NCBI GenBank assembly: GCA_020466095.1
Contig: CM035806.1
Location: 39,246,698-39,310,697, forward strand
Length of the DNA: 64,000 nt
From: Chlorops oryzae
Taxonomy: Eukaryota; Arthropoda; Insecta; Diptera; Chloropidae
Direction of reading: 5' to 3'
The notes beneath the pieces are model-generated. The model was not told the origin of the DNA. It saw nothing but the letters and a program-made list of their open reading frames with translations, and ran no database searches. This document shows positions 46,587 to 56,543 of the stretch, piece by piece; the stretch's first letter is position 1; every line of letters begins with the position of its first letter. A program made the position numbers and the translations under genes.

Positions 46587-48780
46587 TGTAGTAGGGTACG
46601 AACGGGTTAAAGTTTCCATTCGAAATGTTTCTAAAAATAGATTTGCATATTAGCAATGATCTGAATGACCTGACAAGAACTTTGAATTTTAACCCTGAAA
46701 TGGTAACGCTTTTGTGCTCTCAACGAATTATTTTATATAATTATTTATTACACTTATTTAGTTTAATTATAACCAAGACCCCTACCGTAATACCCTGTTT
46801 TTGTTTCAATCATATAATAATAGATTTTTTTTTGTTGTTAGAATTTGCATTTGAAGAAAAGTTTAATATTAATTCATTCGAAGGGCATTACCATTCAAGA
46901 GTTAAGAATCAATCAGCATCGATGATAGAAAAATTGAAACAAAGAGAAACAGAAAAAAAAAAGCAAAAGACATTTTAGCCAATCAGATCGCAATAATCGA
47001 AATTGCAATTTCGGACCTGGCAGATAACGTTTTCCTCGGATTAAGCGACTGTTTGGGCTTCAATTGTGACTACTGTTTTTGTCTTCAGAAAACGTCGGAC
47101 GGCGTAGTTGATTTGTGCGGTGAAATAAAATAGATAAGAAAAAAACTTCTAAAAATTTATATTTAAAAAAAAAACAAAAACGAAAAGTGATCTTTCCGAA
47201 ATCCGCTGTCGAAAGTTGGAATTTGTTTTCCTCTCCATATTTCCTCCGGAATTGTGCACCGGAGAAACGTGGTAACTTCCGGAATAATAGGAACAATTCA
47301 CTCTTGAGAGTTAGAAAAAAAAAACAAAAATCACAAATCCGCGATCATCCGAGGCTCCTTGGATATATTGGTACCGGAATCAACAAAAGAAAGGCGCTGG
47401 AATATTGAGGATTCCTCCAGGGAAAATATTTTTCAGGATTTTTGAAAGACGCTTACACGTGTTGGTCCAGATCACACAAAAAAGAAACTCCTGATCGGCG
47501 AAACCTTATCACCGCAACCCTCCTTGTCCTGATCTTAGAATTTGTGTCAGCACGCGGTATTTCAGTAAAGAGCATTTTTCTGGGTTTTAAAATTAGTTTT
47601 TTTGAATTTTCCGGAATTTTGGAAATATCAACCTGAGCGTTTCCGACCAGCTCGTTATTTAGAATTAAGCGTAATATACGCATATTGTTTTTTCCGTTTA
47701 GTTCCTTAATCTTTTGCTTAAAAATTAGCTTTAAAAAAAAAAAAAAAACAAAAAACAAAAAAAAAAAAAAAAAAAAAGAAGGGAAAAAAAGAGAGAAAAG
47801 AACTTAAGCAGTAAAAGTAAAAGTTAACAAAAAAAAAAAAACACATTTTATAAAAATAAAATAACATCTTCCATCCTAATAGAAAAAAAAAGGAAACGAA
47901 CACGAAATAAAGTAGCTTGCAATTTTTTTATATAGAGAGCATAACATTACCCAATAAACATCTTGATTTACAACAGCACTGCTGCACTCCGTTCAGCGAA
48001 GGCCTTCGGCGATCGGAACACACCCAGTAGACCACATGTATCAAATGTAAGTCACCTTGTTTTCATTCAATATTATGTTGGCTCTTTTTATTTATTTTTA
48101 ATAAATTTTGCAATCAATTCATTAAAGTAAAACCTGAATTCATAAACAACCAAAAAAAAAATAAGCAGAGTAAACAAAAAAAAAACAAAAGAAAAAGTAA
48201 TAAAGAAAAGAAAATTATAAATGATTGGAAGATATATGTTAGTAAAATTTCGAATGATTTAGCAGTTTATTTCCTGAAACTTAAATTTACGGTAGATGCA
48301 ACACTATGTAGCTAATTTTTTTTCCTTTACAAGAAAATGATTAAGATAATGAATGTAATGAACATGATGGATATGAAGTAATTATAAGAAATGGCCTGAA
48401 ATCAAAGGTGTTTGTGTTTGGGTGGAAAATGGGACTTGAATAAACATCAGACAAGTCATGGTAGGGTGGGCGTGGCGTAGCTCATAAAATTGGATGCTAC
48501 CCAACTAGCGATGTGTATTTAGATTCGGTGACATCTTTTTTTTCAGATTTTTTTTCTTGTATAGGAATTCCCAATCAATTTCCGTGTGCTGGAATTTACT
48601 GTTGTTTTCGACTTCTGCGTTTTCGAACAAAAACAAAAAAAAAAAGCCTCCACATAATCTTTGCGGTATAAGAGCCCACCAGACTGAAGCAGCCGGACCT
48701 GCCAGAGCACACGGTGCCGCAGTACAAGATTATTTATATCGTTCCAACGAACTAAATGGCTCGAAGTAGAATTCATAACA
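46587..48780 (+). repeat. Left LTR (2,194 bp)
   Basis: It starts TGTAGTAGGGTACGAACG and ends GAATTCATAACA, with canonical TG/CA termini. It matches the right LTR throughout. I saw two substitutions (an A/G near 46900 and an A/G near 48732) plus a few single-base indels, mostly in homopolymer runs. It is very long for an insect Ty3/gypsy LTR. Candidate AATAAA signals occur near 47905, 47953 and 48439. A 117-codon frame (46625-46978) is identical in both LTRs apart from at most one residue but lacks any recognisable motif. Confidence 0.93.
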
Positions 48781-48783
48781 GAA

Positions 48784-48801
48784 TGGCGCCCAACTATAGG
48801 G
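48784..48801 (+). promoter_or_regulatory. tRNA-Lys-type primer-binding site
   Basis: Three bases after the left LTR is TGGCGCCCAAC, complementary to the 3' end of insect tRNA-Lys including CCA. After a small mismatch (TATA) GGGGC also matches. This primes minus-strand DNA synthesis. Confidence 0.8.
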
Positions 48802-49486
48802 GCCCGAGAGTTGCTATTTAACATTTTTTTTCCAGAATAAAGTTTGATGATGCTTTTTGAGAGCGGTGTTTCGGAATCTTAAAAGATGAAGCTACATGCT
48901 CGATCTATTCTGCCATTCATCGTTCGCAAAAACAATTCTACTTTGAAATAGAGCATTCTTAAGCACTCGCGGAGTCCTTTTTAAGAACACCTGGCTGATT
49001 AAGGAATTCTTAAAATATCCTCTCCATATATCCAAAAATTTACCTTCTATTAAATTTTTTTTTTGACAATGCGGAATTGCGTTGCAGCTTGCTGAATGCG
49101 GGCGAACGTACCCATTGTTCGAAATACCGTTTCAGTCAAATGTATTAAAAAGTCGTTACATTTAGCTTGGAATTCGGACTAATAAGCTTAATGTCAAATT
49201 TTTCCGACCAGTTGACTCAAGTAACTTCTGATATAATCTATCCGCAAACTTTCTATGCCAATTTTAACCCTTCAATATCTAATTTAACAGTTGAATTTTC
49301 GCTCGGAATCTAAGTGATATCGCAGAAGGAAACTTAATTACCTAACACAAACCCAAACATTTTTGAAAGTAAGGCCATTCAAAATACCGACCAAACTTTT
49401 CGATAAGCGGAAGTTAATCTTTCAATTCCTGCAAATTAAAATATATTTTTTGAAAAAAAAAAACGGTTTTTACCAACGTCATAAAT
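48795..49486 (+). other. Retrotransposon leader between primer site and gag
   Basis: About 690 bases without a long frame separate the primer site from the gag ATG. The leader is AT-rich and presumably contains packaging signals. A stretch near 49090-49120 includes GCTTGCTGAATGCG. Confidence 0.6.
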
Positions 49487-51019
49487 ATGTCCACCCGTCA
49501 TAGCGGCGATAACTTAGTCGCTACAGCTCAAAGTTTGTGTACCATTTGTCGAGAAAATTTTATCGATGATTTCAGTATCGTAACGACCGCCTGTCAACAT
49601 CGGTTTCATAAAGACTGCCTTTTTAATTGGCTAAAAGGGAATTCGGCGTGTCCACAGTGTCGAGCATATTGCCAACGCAAAGACTGTAAGACGCCACTAG
49701 AAAATAGCAATAGGCCCCAAACTAGGTCAAAGAGTGCTATGCAGTCCCCTCGTAATGCTGAGAATTCTTCAACGGCTTCAAATACGGTAGCACAAAGGCC
49801 TGTAGACCAGCCATCAACATCTCAAGCTGCAAGAGAATCTCTCGCACAAGCCTCTGGTCAGCAAAGTAATGGTACTGAGGAAACAAGAATACGGAATATC
49901 GTTAGTGCTATCTTAATGGCTAGGCAAGACTCACTTTTAGAAGGGCTAGAATCTAGAATCGCACAATTAGTAGCAACGAACATTGAAAGTTCTCTCGTAC
50001 CCATTGTGAATAGATTAAATAACACTCGTCCTCCCGAAAGTGCATTTCCAATAGGACACTTAGAACCAAATTTCTGGCCACACGATCCACCAAACTTTCC
50101 AGCAGGAGAACAGAGTCCTAATGTTAATTGGAACCGCGTTGAGCCAAACCGGTTGAGCCACGTATCTTCAGTGACGCAATCAGGCAAAATAGCACAAATA
50201 ATAGCGAATTGGGACATAAGATTCGATGGAAGCTCCAAATTATCGGTCGAAAGCTTTCTGTACAGAATTGAGTGCCAGGTGACCGATACATTAGGTGGCA
50301 ACTTCAATTTAATTTGCGAGCATATCCAAAGCCTGTTTACGCATGAAGCCAAAGATTGGTATTGGCGCTATAGGCGCTCCGTCAATAGAGTAACATGGCC
50401 CGAATTATGTCAAGCTCTGAAAACCAATTTTGGAGACCACAGATCTGACACGGACATAAAAGAGTCCATGAGAGCGAGGAAGCAAGGATCATCCGAAGCT
50501 TTTGATGATTATAAAAACGCAATTTTGAAGCTTTCGGAGGGCCTTGTAAATTCTATAGCGGAGGGTGAACTCGTAGAAATTATTCTTCGTGGGCTTAGAC
50601 CTAAAATTAGGCAACAATTGCTGTATGTCCCTATAAATTCGTTAGCAGAACTGAGAAAATTCTGTTTGAAGGGGGAAGGTCTAGCGAATGAGATTTCGAG
50701 AGCAACTGTTCCACCCAATGCTAACCAAGCAATCAGATTTCAACAACCTCGTCGACAAATCAATAATATAGAGGAAAGTTCTGGTGCTAAAGACGAAGGC
50801 GCAGATTCCACAGAGCTAGCAGCAGTAGGGCAGAGAGCAGCAAAACTAATTTGTTGGAATTGTCGCAAGGAAGGCCATCGTTTTCATGACTGCTTGGAAG
50901 CGAGGGCAATCTTTTGCTATGGGTGCGGTTCACCAGAAGTTTTTAAACCAAATTGTAAGGTCTGTGCGGGAAACGCGAAGCTGAGCGAAGGATCGAGCTC
51001 CTGCCTTCGCCAAGATTAA
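49487..51019 (+). CDS. gag: Gag with N-terminal RING-H2 finger
   Basis: The 510-residue protein begins with a RING-H2 domain: C18-x2-C21-x14-C36-x-H38-x2-H41-x2-C44-x10-C55-x2-C58, a complete C3H2C3 set. Ile20, Trp48 and Pro56 sit where E2-contact residues lie in active E3 ligases, and Arg59 occupies the linchpin position after the last Cys. A Ser/Gln/Asn-rich linker (65-135) and a helical segment follow. A capsid-like region (about 250-400) includes AKDWYWRYRRS and a late LVEIILRGLRPKIRQQLL. CWNCRKEGHRFHDC (456-469) is a CCHC zinc knuckle. CYGCGSPEVFKPNC (477-490) has the spacing but lacks the His. After residue ~506 the frame ends in a few residues, while another frame stays open to 51165, so the true C-terminus was probably longer. 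Gag normally assembles the particle and binds RNA. The RING suggests ubiquitin ligation, which is inference. Confidence 0.88.
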   Translation: MSTRHSGDNLVATAQSLCTICRENFIDDFSIVTTACQHRFHKDCLFNWLKGNSACPQCRAYCQRKDCKTPLENSNRPQTRSKSAMQSPRNAENSSTASNTVAQRPVDQPSTSQAARESLAQASGQQSNGTEETRIRNIVSAILMARQDSLLEGLESRIAQLVATNIESSLVPIVNRLNNTRPPESAFPIGHLEPNFWPHDPPNFPAGEQSPNVNWNRVEPNRLSHVSSVTQSGKIAQIIANWDIRFDGSSKLSVESFLYRIECQVTDTLGGNFNLICEHIQSLFTHEAKDWYWRYRRSVNRVTWPELCQALKTNFGDHRSDTDIKESMRARKQGSSEAFDDYKNAILKLSEGLVNSIAEGELVEIILRGLRPKIRQQLLYVPINSLAELRKFCLKGEGLANEISRATVPPNANQAIRFQQPRRQINNIEESSGAKDEGADSTELAAVGQRAAKLICWNCRKEGHRFHDCLEARAIFCYGCGSPEVFKPNCKVCAGNAKLSEGSSSCLRQD

Positions 51020-51165
51020 CGACAACTGAAGATGAGCGAGCAAATAATCAGACAATAGATAATAGTTTAAGTTTACACAGAATAATTCCATATGAAGAAC
51101 GACTCCGTATCTATTTAAAAAAAGAAGAGAAATTTTTGAGAGCGACCAGGAACGTAGAATTATGA
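50959..51165 (+). other. Displaced gag 3' frame ending at an ATGA overlap with pol
   Basis: The frame one base back from gag (starting after the stop at 50956-50958) is open through 51162 and ends at TGA 51163-51165, overlapping the pol ATG at 51162. The gag frame stops at 51017-51019. The overlap of the two open frames (50959-51016) must contain either a one-base deletion or a programmed -1 shift. No classical slippery heptamer is visible in it. The residues encoded downstream look like ordinary protein. Confidence 0.6.
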
Positions 51166-54100
51166 GTAAAAGTAAAATTAGAAGCTCACAGCGTCAAAGG
51201 GATTTTTGGAAGAATGTTTCAACAAGTAGAAAAAGTCTCGTTAATGCAATCGATGCAATTCAAAGTAAGCCAACAGACTTAAGACCTTATGCGGAAGTGG
51301 TCATAAACGAAATTAAGTACCTAGGTCTTTTAGATAGCGGTGCACAAGTTTCGTGCATTGGCAGTGATCTCGCTCTGGAAGTGTCCCATAAGGAAAATTT
51401 TAAAAAGCGTGCTATGACAGTGTCTACCGCCGATGGCAATAAACAAGTGGTGTTAGGTACCATAGAGCTTTTAGTATCATTTCAAGGCAAGTCGCATTTA
51501 ATTAAATTCTTCGTAGTCCCGAGTATATGCCATCAAATTATTCTCGGCATTGATTTTTGGAAAAAGTTTAAAATTGCTCCTAGAATAATCGCAAGTGTGG
51601 AGTCTGTAGATGATCCAGGCCACATTCTACTGTCCGAAACACAAAGTATGCGGTTAGAAAGGGTTAAAAATGTTTTTCCTTCTTATGAAAAGGAAGGGTT
51701 GGGGAAAACTCAGGTAATAGAACATGTAATAGAGCTTGAAGAAGGTGCTCGTCCGGTAAAGCAGCGGTACTTCCCGATTTCTCCGGCCGTCGAAAAGCTT
51801 GTGCACGCTGAAATAGACGAGATGTTAAAATTAAAAATAATTGAAGAAGCTGGCAACAGTCCGTGGTCGAGTCCTGTCGTCTTGGTCCGAAAACCAAACA
51901 AAGTCCGTCTATGCCTTGATTCGCGTGTTGTGAATCGGTTGACAAAGAAAGACGCATATCCATTGCCACACATAGAAGGCATTTTAAGCCGCTTGCCAAA
52001 AGCCAACTTTCTAACGTCATTAGATTTGCGACATGCATTTTGGCAAATACCGTTAGAAAAAAGCTCTCGAAATTTTACATGCTTCACAGTGCCAAACCGA
52101 CCATTGTACAGGTATCGGGTAATGCCATTCGGCTTATGTAACGCCCCTCAAACGCTCTGTAGGCTAATGGATCAGGTTATTCCTCCTCAATTGAGATCCG
52201 ATATTTTTGTTTACCTCGATGATCTCCTAATAGTTTCGGAGAGTTTCGAAAATCATATGAAAACCTTGGAGGAAGTAGCTTATCAGTTAAGGCGAGCCAA
52301 TCTAACCATCAACGTTAGCAAAAGCAAATTCTGCATTAGGGAAATCCGCTATCTCGGATATATTGTAGGGAACGGCACACTGCGAACCGACCCGGACAAA
52401 GTAGCGGCTGTTCAGAACTATCCACAGCCAAAAACCACGAAGCAGCTGAGGAGATTTTTAGGCATGGCAGGGTGGTACAGGCGTTTTGTTCCGAACTATG
52501 CTACGATCTCCACCCCACTTACTAACCTTTTGAAAAAAAGCAAAGTTTTCAAGTGGAACGAAGAGGCACAGGAAGCGTTTGAGGCCCTTAAAAACATTTT
52601 GTCCTCTTCCCCAGTATTGGCTAGTCCAGATTATAATAAGGCGTTTATTATACAGTGCGATGCTAGCAAGCTGGGAGTGGGTGCGGTGCTTGCGCAGGAA
52701 AATAGTGAAGGGATTGAGGTTCCAGTGGCATATTTCTCACAAAAGCTTAACAATGCCCAGAGTAACTACAGCGTTACAGAGCTAGAATGCCTTGCTGCAG
52801 TACTAGCGCTCAAGAAATTTCGTGCCTACGTAGAAGGCCAAGACTTTAAGATTATAACCGATCACGCCAGCCTACAGTGGCTCATGAAGCAGCCAGATTT
52901 ATCGGGTCGACTAGCTAGATGGTCTTTAAAGCTACAGGGTTTTCGCTTCAATATTGAACATCGTAAGGGCTCTAAAAATGTTGTGCCAGACTCGCTTTCG
53001 AGGCAAAACTTTGATGAGCTGGCCGAAATCGCTTACCTTCCCATTATTGACCTGACTTCTCCAGAATTCCGTTCCGAAGAGTATACAAAATTAAAAAAGG
53101 ACATTACGAGTAATCAAAGCCAACTCCCCGACTTAAAAATAATAGACGAACATATTTACAAGCGTACCGAACATGCGAATGGTGACCCGGTTAAAGAAGC
53201 TTCGAACTGGAAACTTTGGATTCCAAGTTCATTAACAGAATCCACAATTAAAGGGGCACACGTTCCTCCCAACAAAAGTCATGGCGGTATCGGGAAGACT
53301 TTGGAAAGACTGAGAAGGAATCTTTATTGGCCTAATATGGTAGTGGACGTAAAGGATTTCATAAGCCAGTGTGACAAATGTCATATGAATAAAGCACCAA
53401 ATCGTGTCCTACGTCCATCCATGAAATCATATTTCAATGTTGAGAGACCATTCCAAATGCTTTATCTGGACTTCCTGGGACCTTACCCGAGGTCGAAATC
53501 AAATAACATAGGAGTTCTCATAGTGCTAGATAACCTCACAAAGTTCCCATTCCTTTTGCCAGTGAAGAAAATGACGTCTCAAGTAGTAGTCGACTATCTT
53601 GCAAATTTAGTATTTCCAATTTTCGGAACGCCCGAGAAAATTTTAACAGATAATGGCAAGCAGTTCCAATCGGTACAATTAAACGAGTTCTTAAGTCAGC
53701 GCGGCGTTGCACATCATTTCACGCCACTATACAGTCCTCAAGCTAACGCCAGTGAGCGCGTGAACCGTTCCATTCTGACGGGCATTCGATCGTACCTATC
53801 CACAGATCAAACTGAGTGGGATAAACACCTCCAAGATATAGCTGAAGCCCTCAGAAGCTCGTTTCACCAATCTATAGCCTGTTCGCCATATTTCGCATTA
53901 TTTGGCATGCCAATGATCAATCACGGTAAGGATTATGAACTTCTAAAAACCCTAAATGCACTGGAAAATGAGGAACTCAAGAAGGACGACAGATTACAAA
54001 TAATTCGATCTAGGCTACGAGATAATATAGCCAAAGCTTTCGAAAAGTCGGCAAACCGTTATAATTTGAGAAGTACCGATAGGAAATTTGATCTAGGTGA

Positions 54101-54284
54101 TCTAGTTTATAGACGAAATTTTGTCCTTAGCGACGCGTTCAAGAAATTCAACTCTAAGCTCGTGCCTAAATTCGTAAAGGCCAAGATCGTATCTCTAAGA
54201 GGTAATAATATGTATGAACTTGAAGATGAAGACACTCTCAAAAGGCAGGTTTATCACCAAAAGGATATTCAAGCGCGAAAATAG
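51162..54284 (+). CDS. pol: Pol polyprotein: protease, RT, RNase H, integrase
   Basis: The 1,040-residue frame contains, in order: aspartic protease with LLDSGAQVS (active-site D58) and the IILGIDFW flap-end motif (126-133); reverse transcriptase with SLDLRHAFWQIPL (D288) and FVYLDDLL (YLDD 351-354); RNase H with D500, E542, D567 and D610; an integrase zinc domain H700-H707-C737-C740; and an integrase core with D770, D830 and E865, an exact D35E spacing. The C-terminal region (about 980-1035) resembles a GPY/F-type integrase tail with YRRNF and KFVKAKIVSLRG. No chromodomain is evident. All catalytic residues are in place and the frame is uninterrupted. The ATG lies within a gag-frame stop (ATGA), which suggests reinitiation; the pol frame itself is open back to 51096. 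Length and order are normal for Ty3/gypsy. Nothing resembling env follows. Confidence 0.95.
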   Translation: MSKSKIRSSQRQRDFWKNVSTSRKSLVNAIDAIQSKPTDLRPYAEVVINEIKYLGLLDSGAQVSCIGSDLALEVSHKENFKKRAMTVSTADGNKQVVLGTIELLVSFQGKSHLIKFFVVPSICHQIILGIDFWKKFKIAPRIIASVESVDDPGHILLSETQSMRLERVKNVFPSYEKEGLGKTQVIEHVIELEEGARPVKQRYFPISPAVEKLVHAEIDEMLKLKIIEEAGNSPWSSPVVLVRKPNKVRLCLDSRVVNRLTKKDAYPLPHIEGILSRLPKANFLTSLDLRHAFWQIPLEKSSRNFTCFTVPNRPLYRYRVMPFGLCNAPQTLCRLMDQVIPPQLRSDIFVYLDDLLIVSESFENHMKTLEEVAYQLRRANLTINVSKSKFCIREIRYLGYIVGNGTLRTDPDKVAAVQNYPQPKTTKQLRRFLGMAGWYRRFVPNYATISTPLTNLLKKSKVFKWNEEAQEAFEALKNILSSSPVLASPDYNKAFIIQCDASKLGVGAVLAQENSEGIEVPVAYFSQKLNNAQSNYSVTELECLAAVLALKKFRAYVEGQDFKIITDHASLQWLMKQPDLSGRLARWSLKLQGFRFNIEHRKGSKNVVPDSLSRQNFDELAEIAYLPIIDLTSPEFRSEEYTKLKKDITSNQSQLPDLKIIDEHIYKRTEHANGDPVKEASNWKLWIPSSLTESTIKGAHVPPNKSHGGIGKTLERLRRNLYWPNMVVDVKDFISQCDKCHMNKAPNRVLRPSMKSYFNVERPFQMLYLDFLGPYPRSKSNNIGVLIVLDNLTKFPFLLPVKKMTSQVVVDYLANLVFPIFGTPEKILTDNGKQFQSVQLNEFLSQRGVAHHFTPLYSPQANASERVNRSILTGIRSYLSTDQTEWDKHLQDIAEALRSSFHQSIACSPYFALFGMPMINHGKDYELLKTLNALENEELKKDDRLQIIRSRLRDNIAKAFEKSANRYNLRSTDRKFDLGDLVYRRNFVLSDAFKKFNSKLVPKFVKAKIVSLRGNNMYELEDEDTLKRQVYHQKDIQARK

Positions 54285-54345
54285 TACGTACCCCTTTTTC
54301 AAGCTCTTCAGTTCATATATCCTATATTCACTTCACAGCTTGTGC
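54285..54345 (+). other. Spacer between pol and right LTR; no polypurine tract seen
   Basis: The 61 bases before the right LTR are pyrimidine-rich and end CACAGCTTGTGC. A plus-strand polypurine primer is expected immediately before the LTR but I cannot see one. The nearest purine runs are in the end of pol. Confidence 0.6.
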
Positions 54346-56539
54346 TGTAGTAGGGTACGAACGGGTTAAAGTTTCCATTCGAAATGTTTCTAAAAATAGA
54401 TTTGCATATTAGCAATGATCTGAATGACCTGACAAGAACTTTGAATTTTAACCCTGAAATGGTAACGCTTTTGTGCTCTCAACGAATTATTTTATATAAT
54501 TATTTATTACACTTATTTAGTTTAATTATAACCAAGACCCCTACCGTAATACCCTGTTTTTGTTTCAATCATATAATAATAGATTTTTTTTTGTTGTTAG
54601 AATTTGCATTTGAAGAAAAGTTTAATATTAATTCATTCGAAGGGCATTACCATTCAAGGGTTAAGAATCAATCAGCATCGATGATAGAAAAATTGAAACA
54701 AAGAGAAACAGAAAAAAAAAAGCAAAAGACATTTTAGCCAATCAGATCGCAATAATCGAAATTGCAATTTCGGACCTGGCAGATAACGTTTTCCTCGGAT
54801 TAAGCGACTGTTTGGGCTTCAATTGTGACTACTGTTTTTGTCTTCAGAAAACGTCGGACGGCGTAGTTGATTTGTGCGGTGAAATAAAATAGATAAGAAA
54901 AAAAACTTCTAAAAATTTTATATTTAAAAAAAAAAAACAAAAACGAAAAGTGATCTTTCCGAAATCCGCTGTCGAAAGTTGGAATTTGTTTTCCTCTCCA
55001 TATTTCCTCCGGAATTGTGCACCGGAGAAACGTGGTAACTTCCGGAATAATAGGAAAATTCACTCTTGAGAGTTAGAAAAAAAAAACAAAAATCACAAAT
55101 CCGCGATCATCCGAGGCTCCTTGGATATATTGGTACCGGAATCAACAAAAGAAAGGCGCTGGAATATTGAGGATTCCTCCAGGGAAAATATTTTTCAGGA
55201 TTTTTGAAAGACGCTTACACGTGTTGGTCCAGATCACACAAAAAGAAACTCCTGATCGGCGAAACCTTATCACCGCAACCCTCCTTGTCCTGATCTTAGA
55301 ATTTGTGTCAGCACGCGGTATTTCAGTAAAGAGCATTTTTCTGGGTTTTAAAATTAGTTTTTTTGAATTTTCCGGAATTTTGGAAATATCAACCTGAGCG
55401 TTTCCGACCAGCTCGTTATTTAGAATTAAGCGTAATATACGCATATTGTTTTTTCCGTTTAGTTCCTTAATCTTTTGCTTAAAAATTAGCTTAAAAAAAA
55501 AAAAAAAACAAAAAAACAAAAAAAAAAAAAAAAAAAGAAGGGAAAAAAGAGAGAAAAGAACTTAAGCAGTAAAAGTAAAAGTTAACAAAAAAAAAAAAAC
55601 ACATTTTATAAAAATAAAATAACATCTTCCATCCTAATAGAAAAAAAAAGGAAACGAACACGAAATAAAGTAGCTTGCAATTTTTTTATATAGAGAGCAT
55701 AACATTACCCAATAAACATCTTGATTTACAACAGCACTGCTGCACTCCGTTCAGCGAAGGCCTTCGGCGATCGGAACACACCCAGTAGACCACATGTATC
55801 AAATGTAAGTCACCTTGTTTTCATTCAATATTATGTTGGCTCTTTTTATTTATTTTTAATAAATTTTGCAATCAATTCATTAAAGTAAAACCTGAATTCA
55901 TAAACAACCAAAAAAAAAATAAGCAGAGTAAACAAAAAAAAAAACAAAAGAAAAAGTAATAAAGAAAAGAAAATTATAAATGATTGGAAGATATATGTTA
56001 GTAAATTTCGAATGATTTAGCAGTTTATTTCCTGAAACTTAAATTTACGGTAGATGCAACACTATGTAGCTAATTTTTTTTCCTTTACAAGAAAATGATT
56101 AAGATAATGAATGTAATGAACATGATGGATATGAAGTAATTATAAGAAATGGCCTGAAATCAAAGGTGTTTGTGTTTGGGTGGAAAATGGGACTTGAATA
56201 AACATCAGACAAGTCATGGTAGGGTGGGCGTGGCGTAGCTCATAAAATTGGATGCTACCCAACTAGCGATGTGTATTTAGATTCGGTGACATCTTTTTTT
56301 TCAGATTTTTTTTCTTGTATAGGAATTCCCAATCAATTTCCGTGTGCTGGAATTTACTGTTGTTTTCGACTTCTGCGTTTTCGAACAAAAACAAAAAAAA
56401 AAAAGCCTCCACATAATCTTTGCGGTATAAGAGCCCACCAGACTGAAGCAGCCGGACCTGCCAGAGCACACGGTGCCGCAGTACAAGATTGTTTATATCG
56501 TTCCAACGAACTAAATGGCTCGAAGTAGAATTCATAACA
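54346..56539 (+). repeat. Right LTR (2,194 bp)
   Basis: It begins and ends as the left LTR does (TGTAGTAGGG ... ATTCATAACA). Its total length equals the left LTR, although small indels occur in both directions. It is followed directly by the ACAT duplication and then the second part of the LINE fragment. Confidence 0.93.
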
Positions 56540-56543
56540 ACAT
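56540..56543. other. Right 4-bp target-site duplication (ACAT)
   Basis: ACAT follows the right LTR and leads into CGGTGTACTGAATC, exactly the continuation seen in the empty site of unit A. Confidence 0.93.

Larger units (their letters stand above)
46587..56539 (+). mobile_element. Full-length Ty3/gypsy LTR retrotransposon with RING-Gag
   Basis: The 9,953-bp element consists of a 2.19-kb LTR, primer-binding site, ~0.7-kb leader, gag, pol in the order PR-RT-RNase H-IN, 61 bp of spacer and the second LTR. Integrase following RNase H identifies the Ty3/gypsy superfamily. Long LTRs, a tRNA-Lys-type primer site and a 4-bp duplication recall the Osvaldo/Ulysses group of Drosophila elements, but that placement is from memory of general features and unverified. 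No envelope frame exists between pol and the right LTR. Near-identical LTRs indicate a recent insertion. The gag frame is broken near its 3' end, so this copy may not be autonomous. Confidence 0.93.

Noticed and set aside
54284..54737. Possible env gene after pol
   Set aside because: Only 61 bp separates pol from the right LTR, and the following frame lies in the LTR and has no signal peptide, membrane anchor or furin-type motif.
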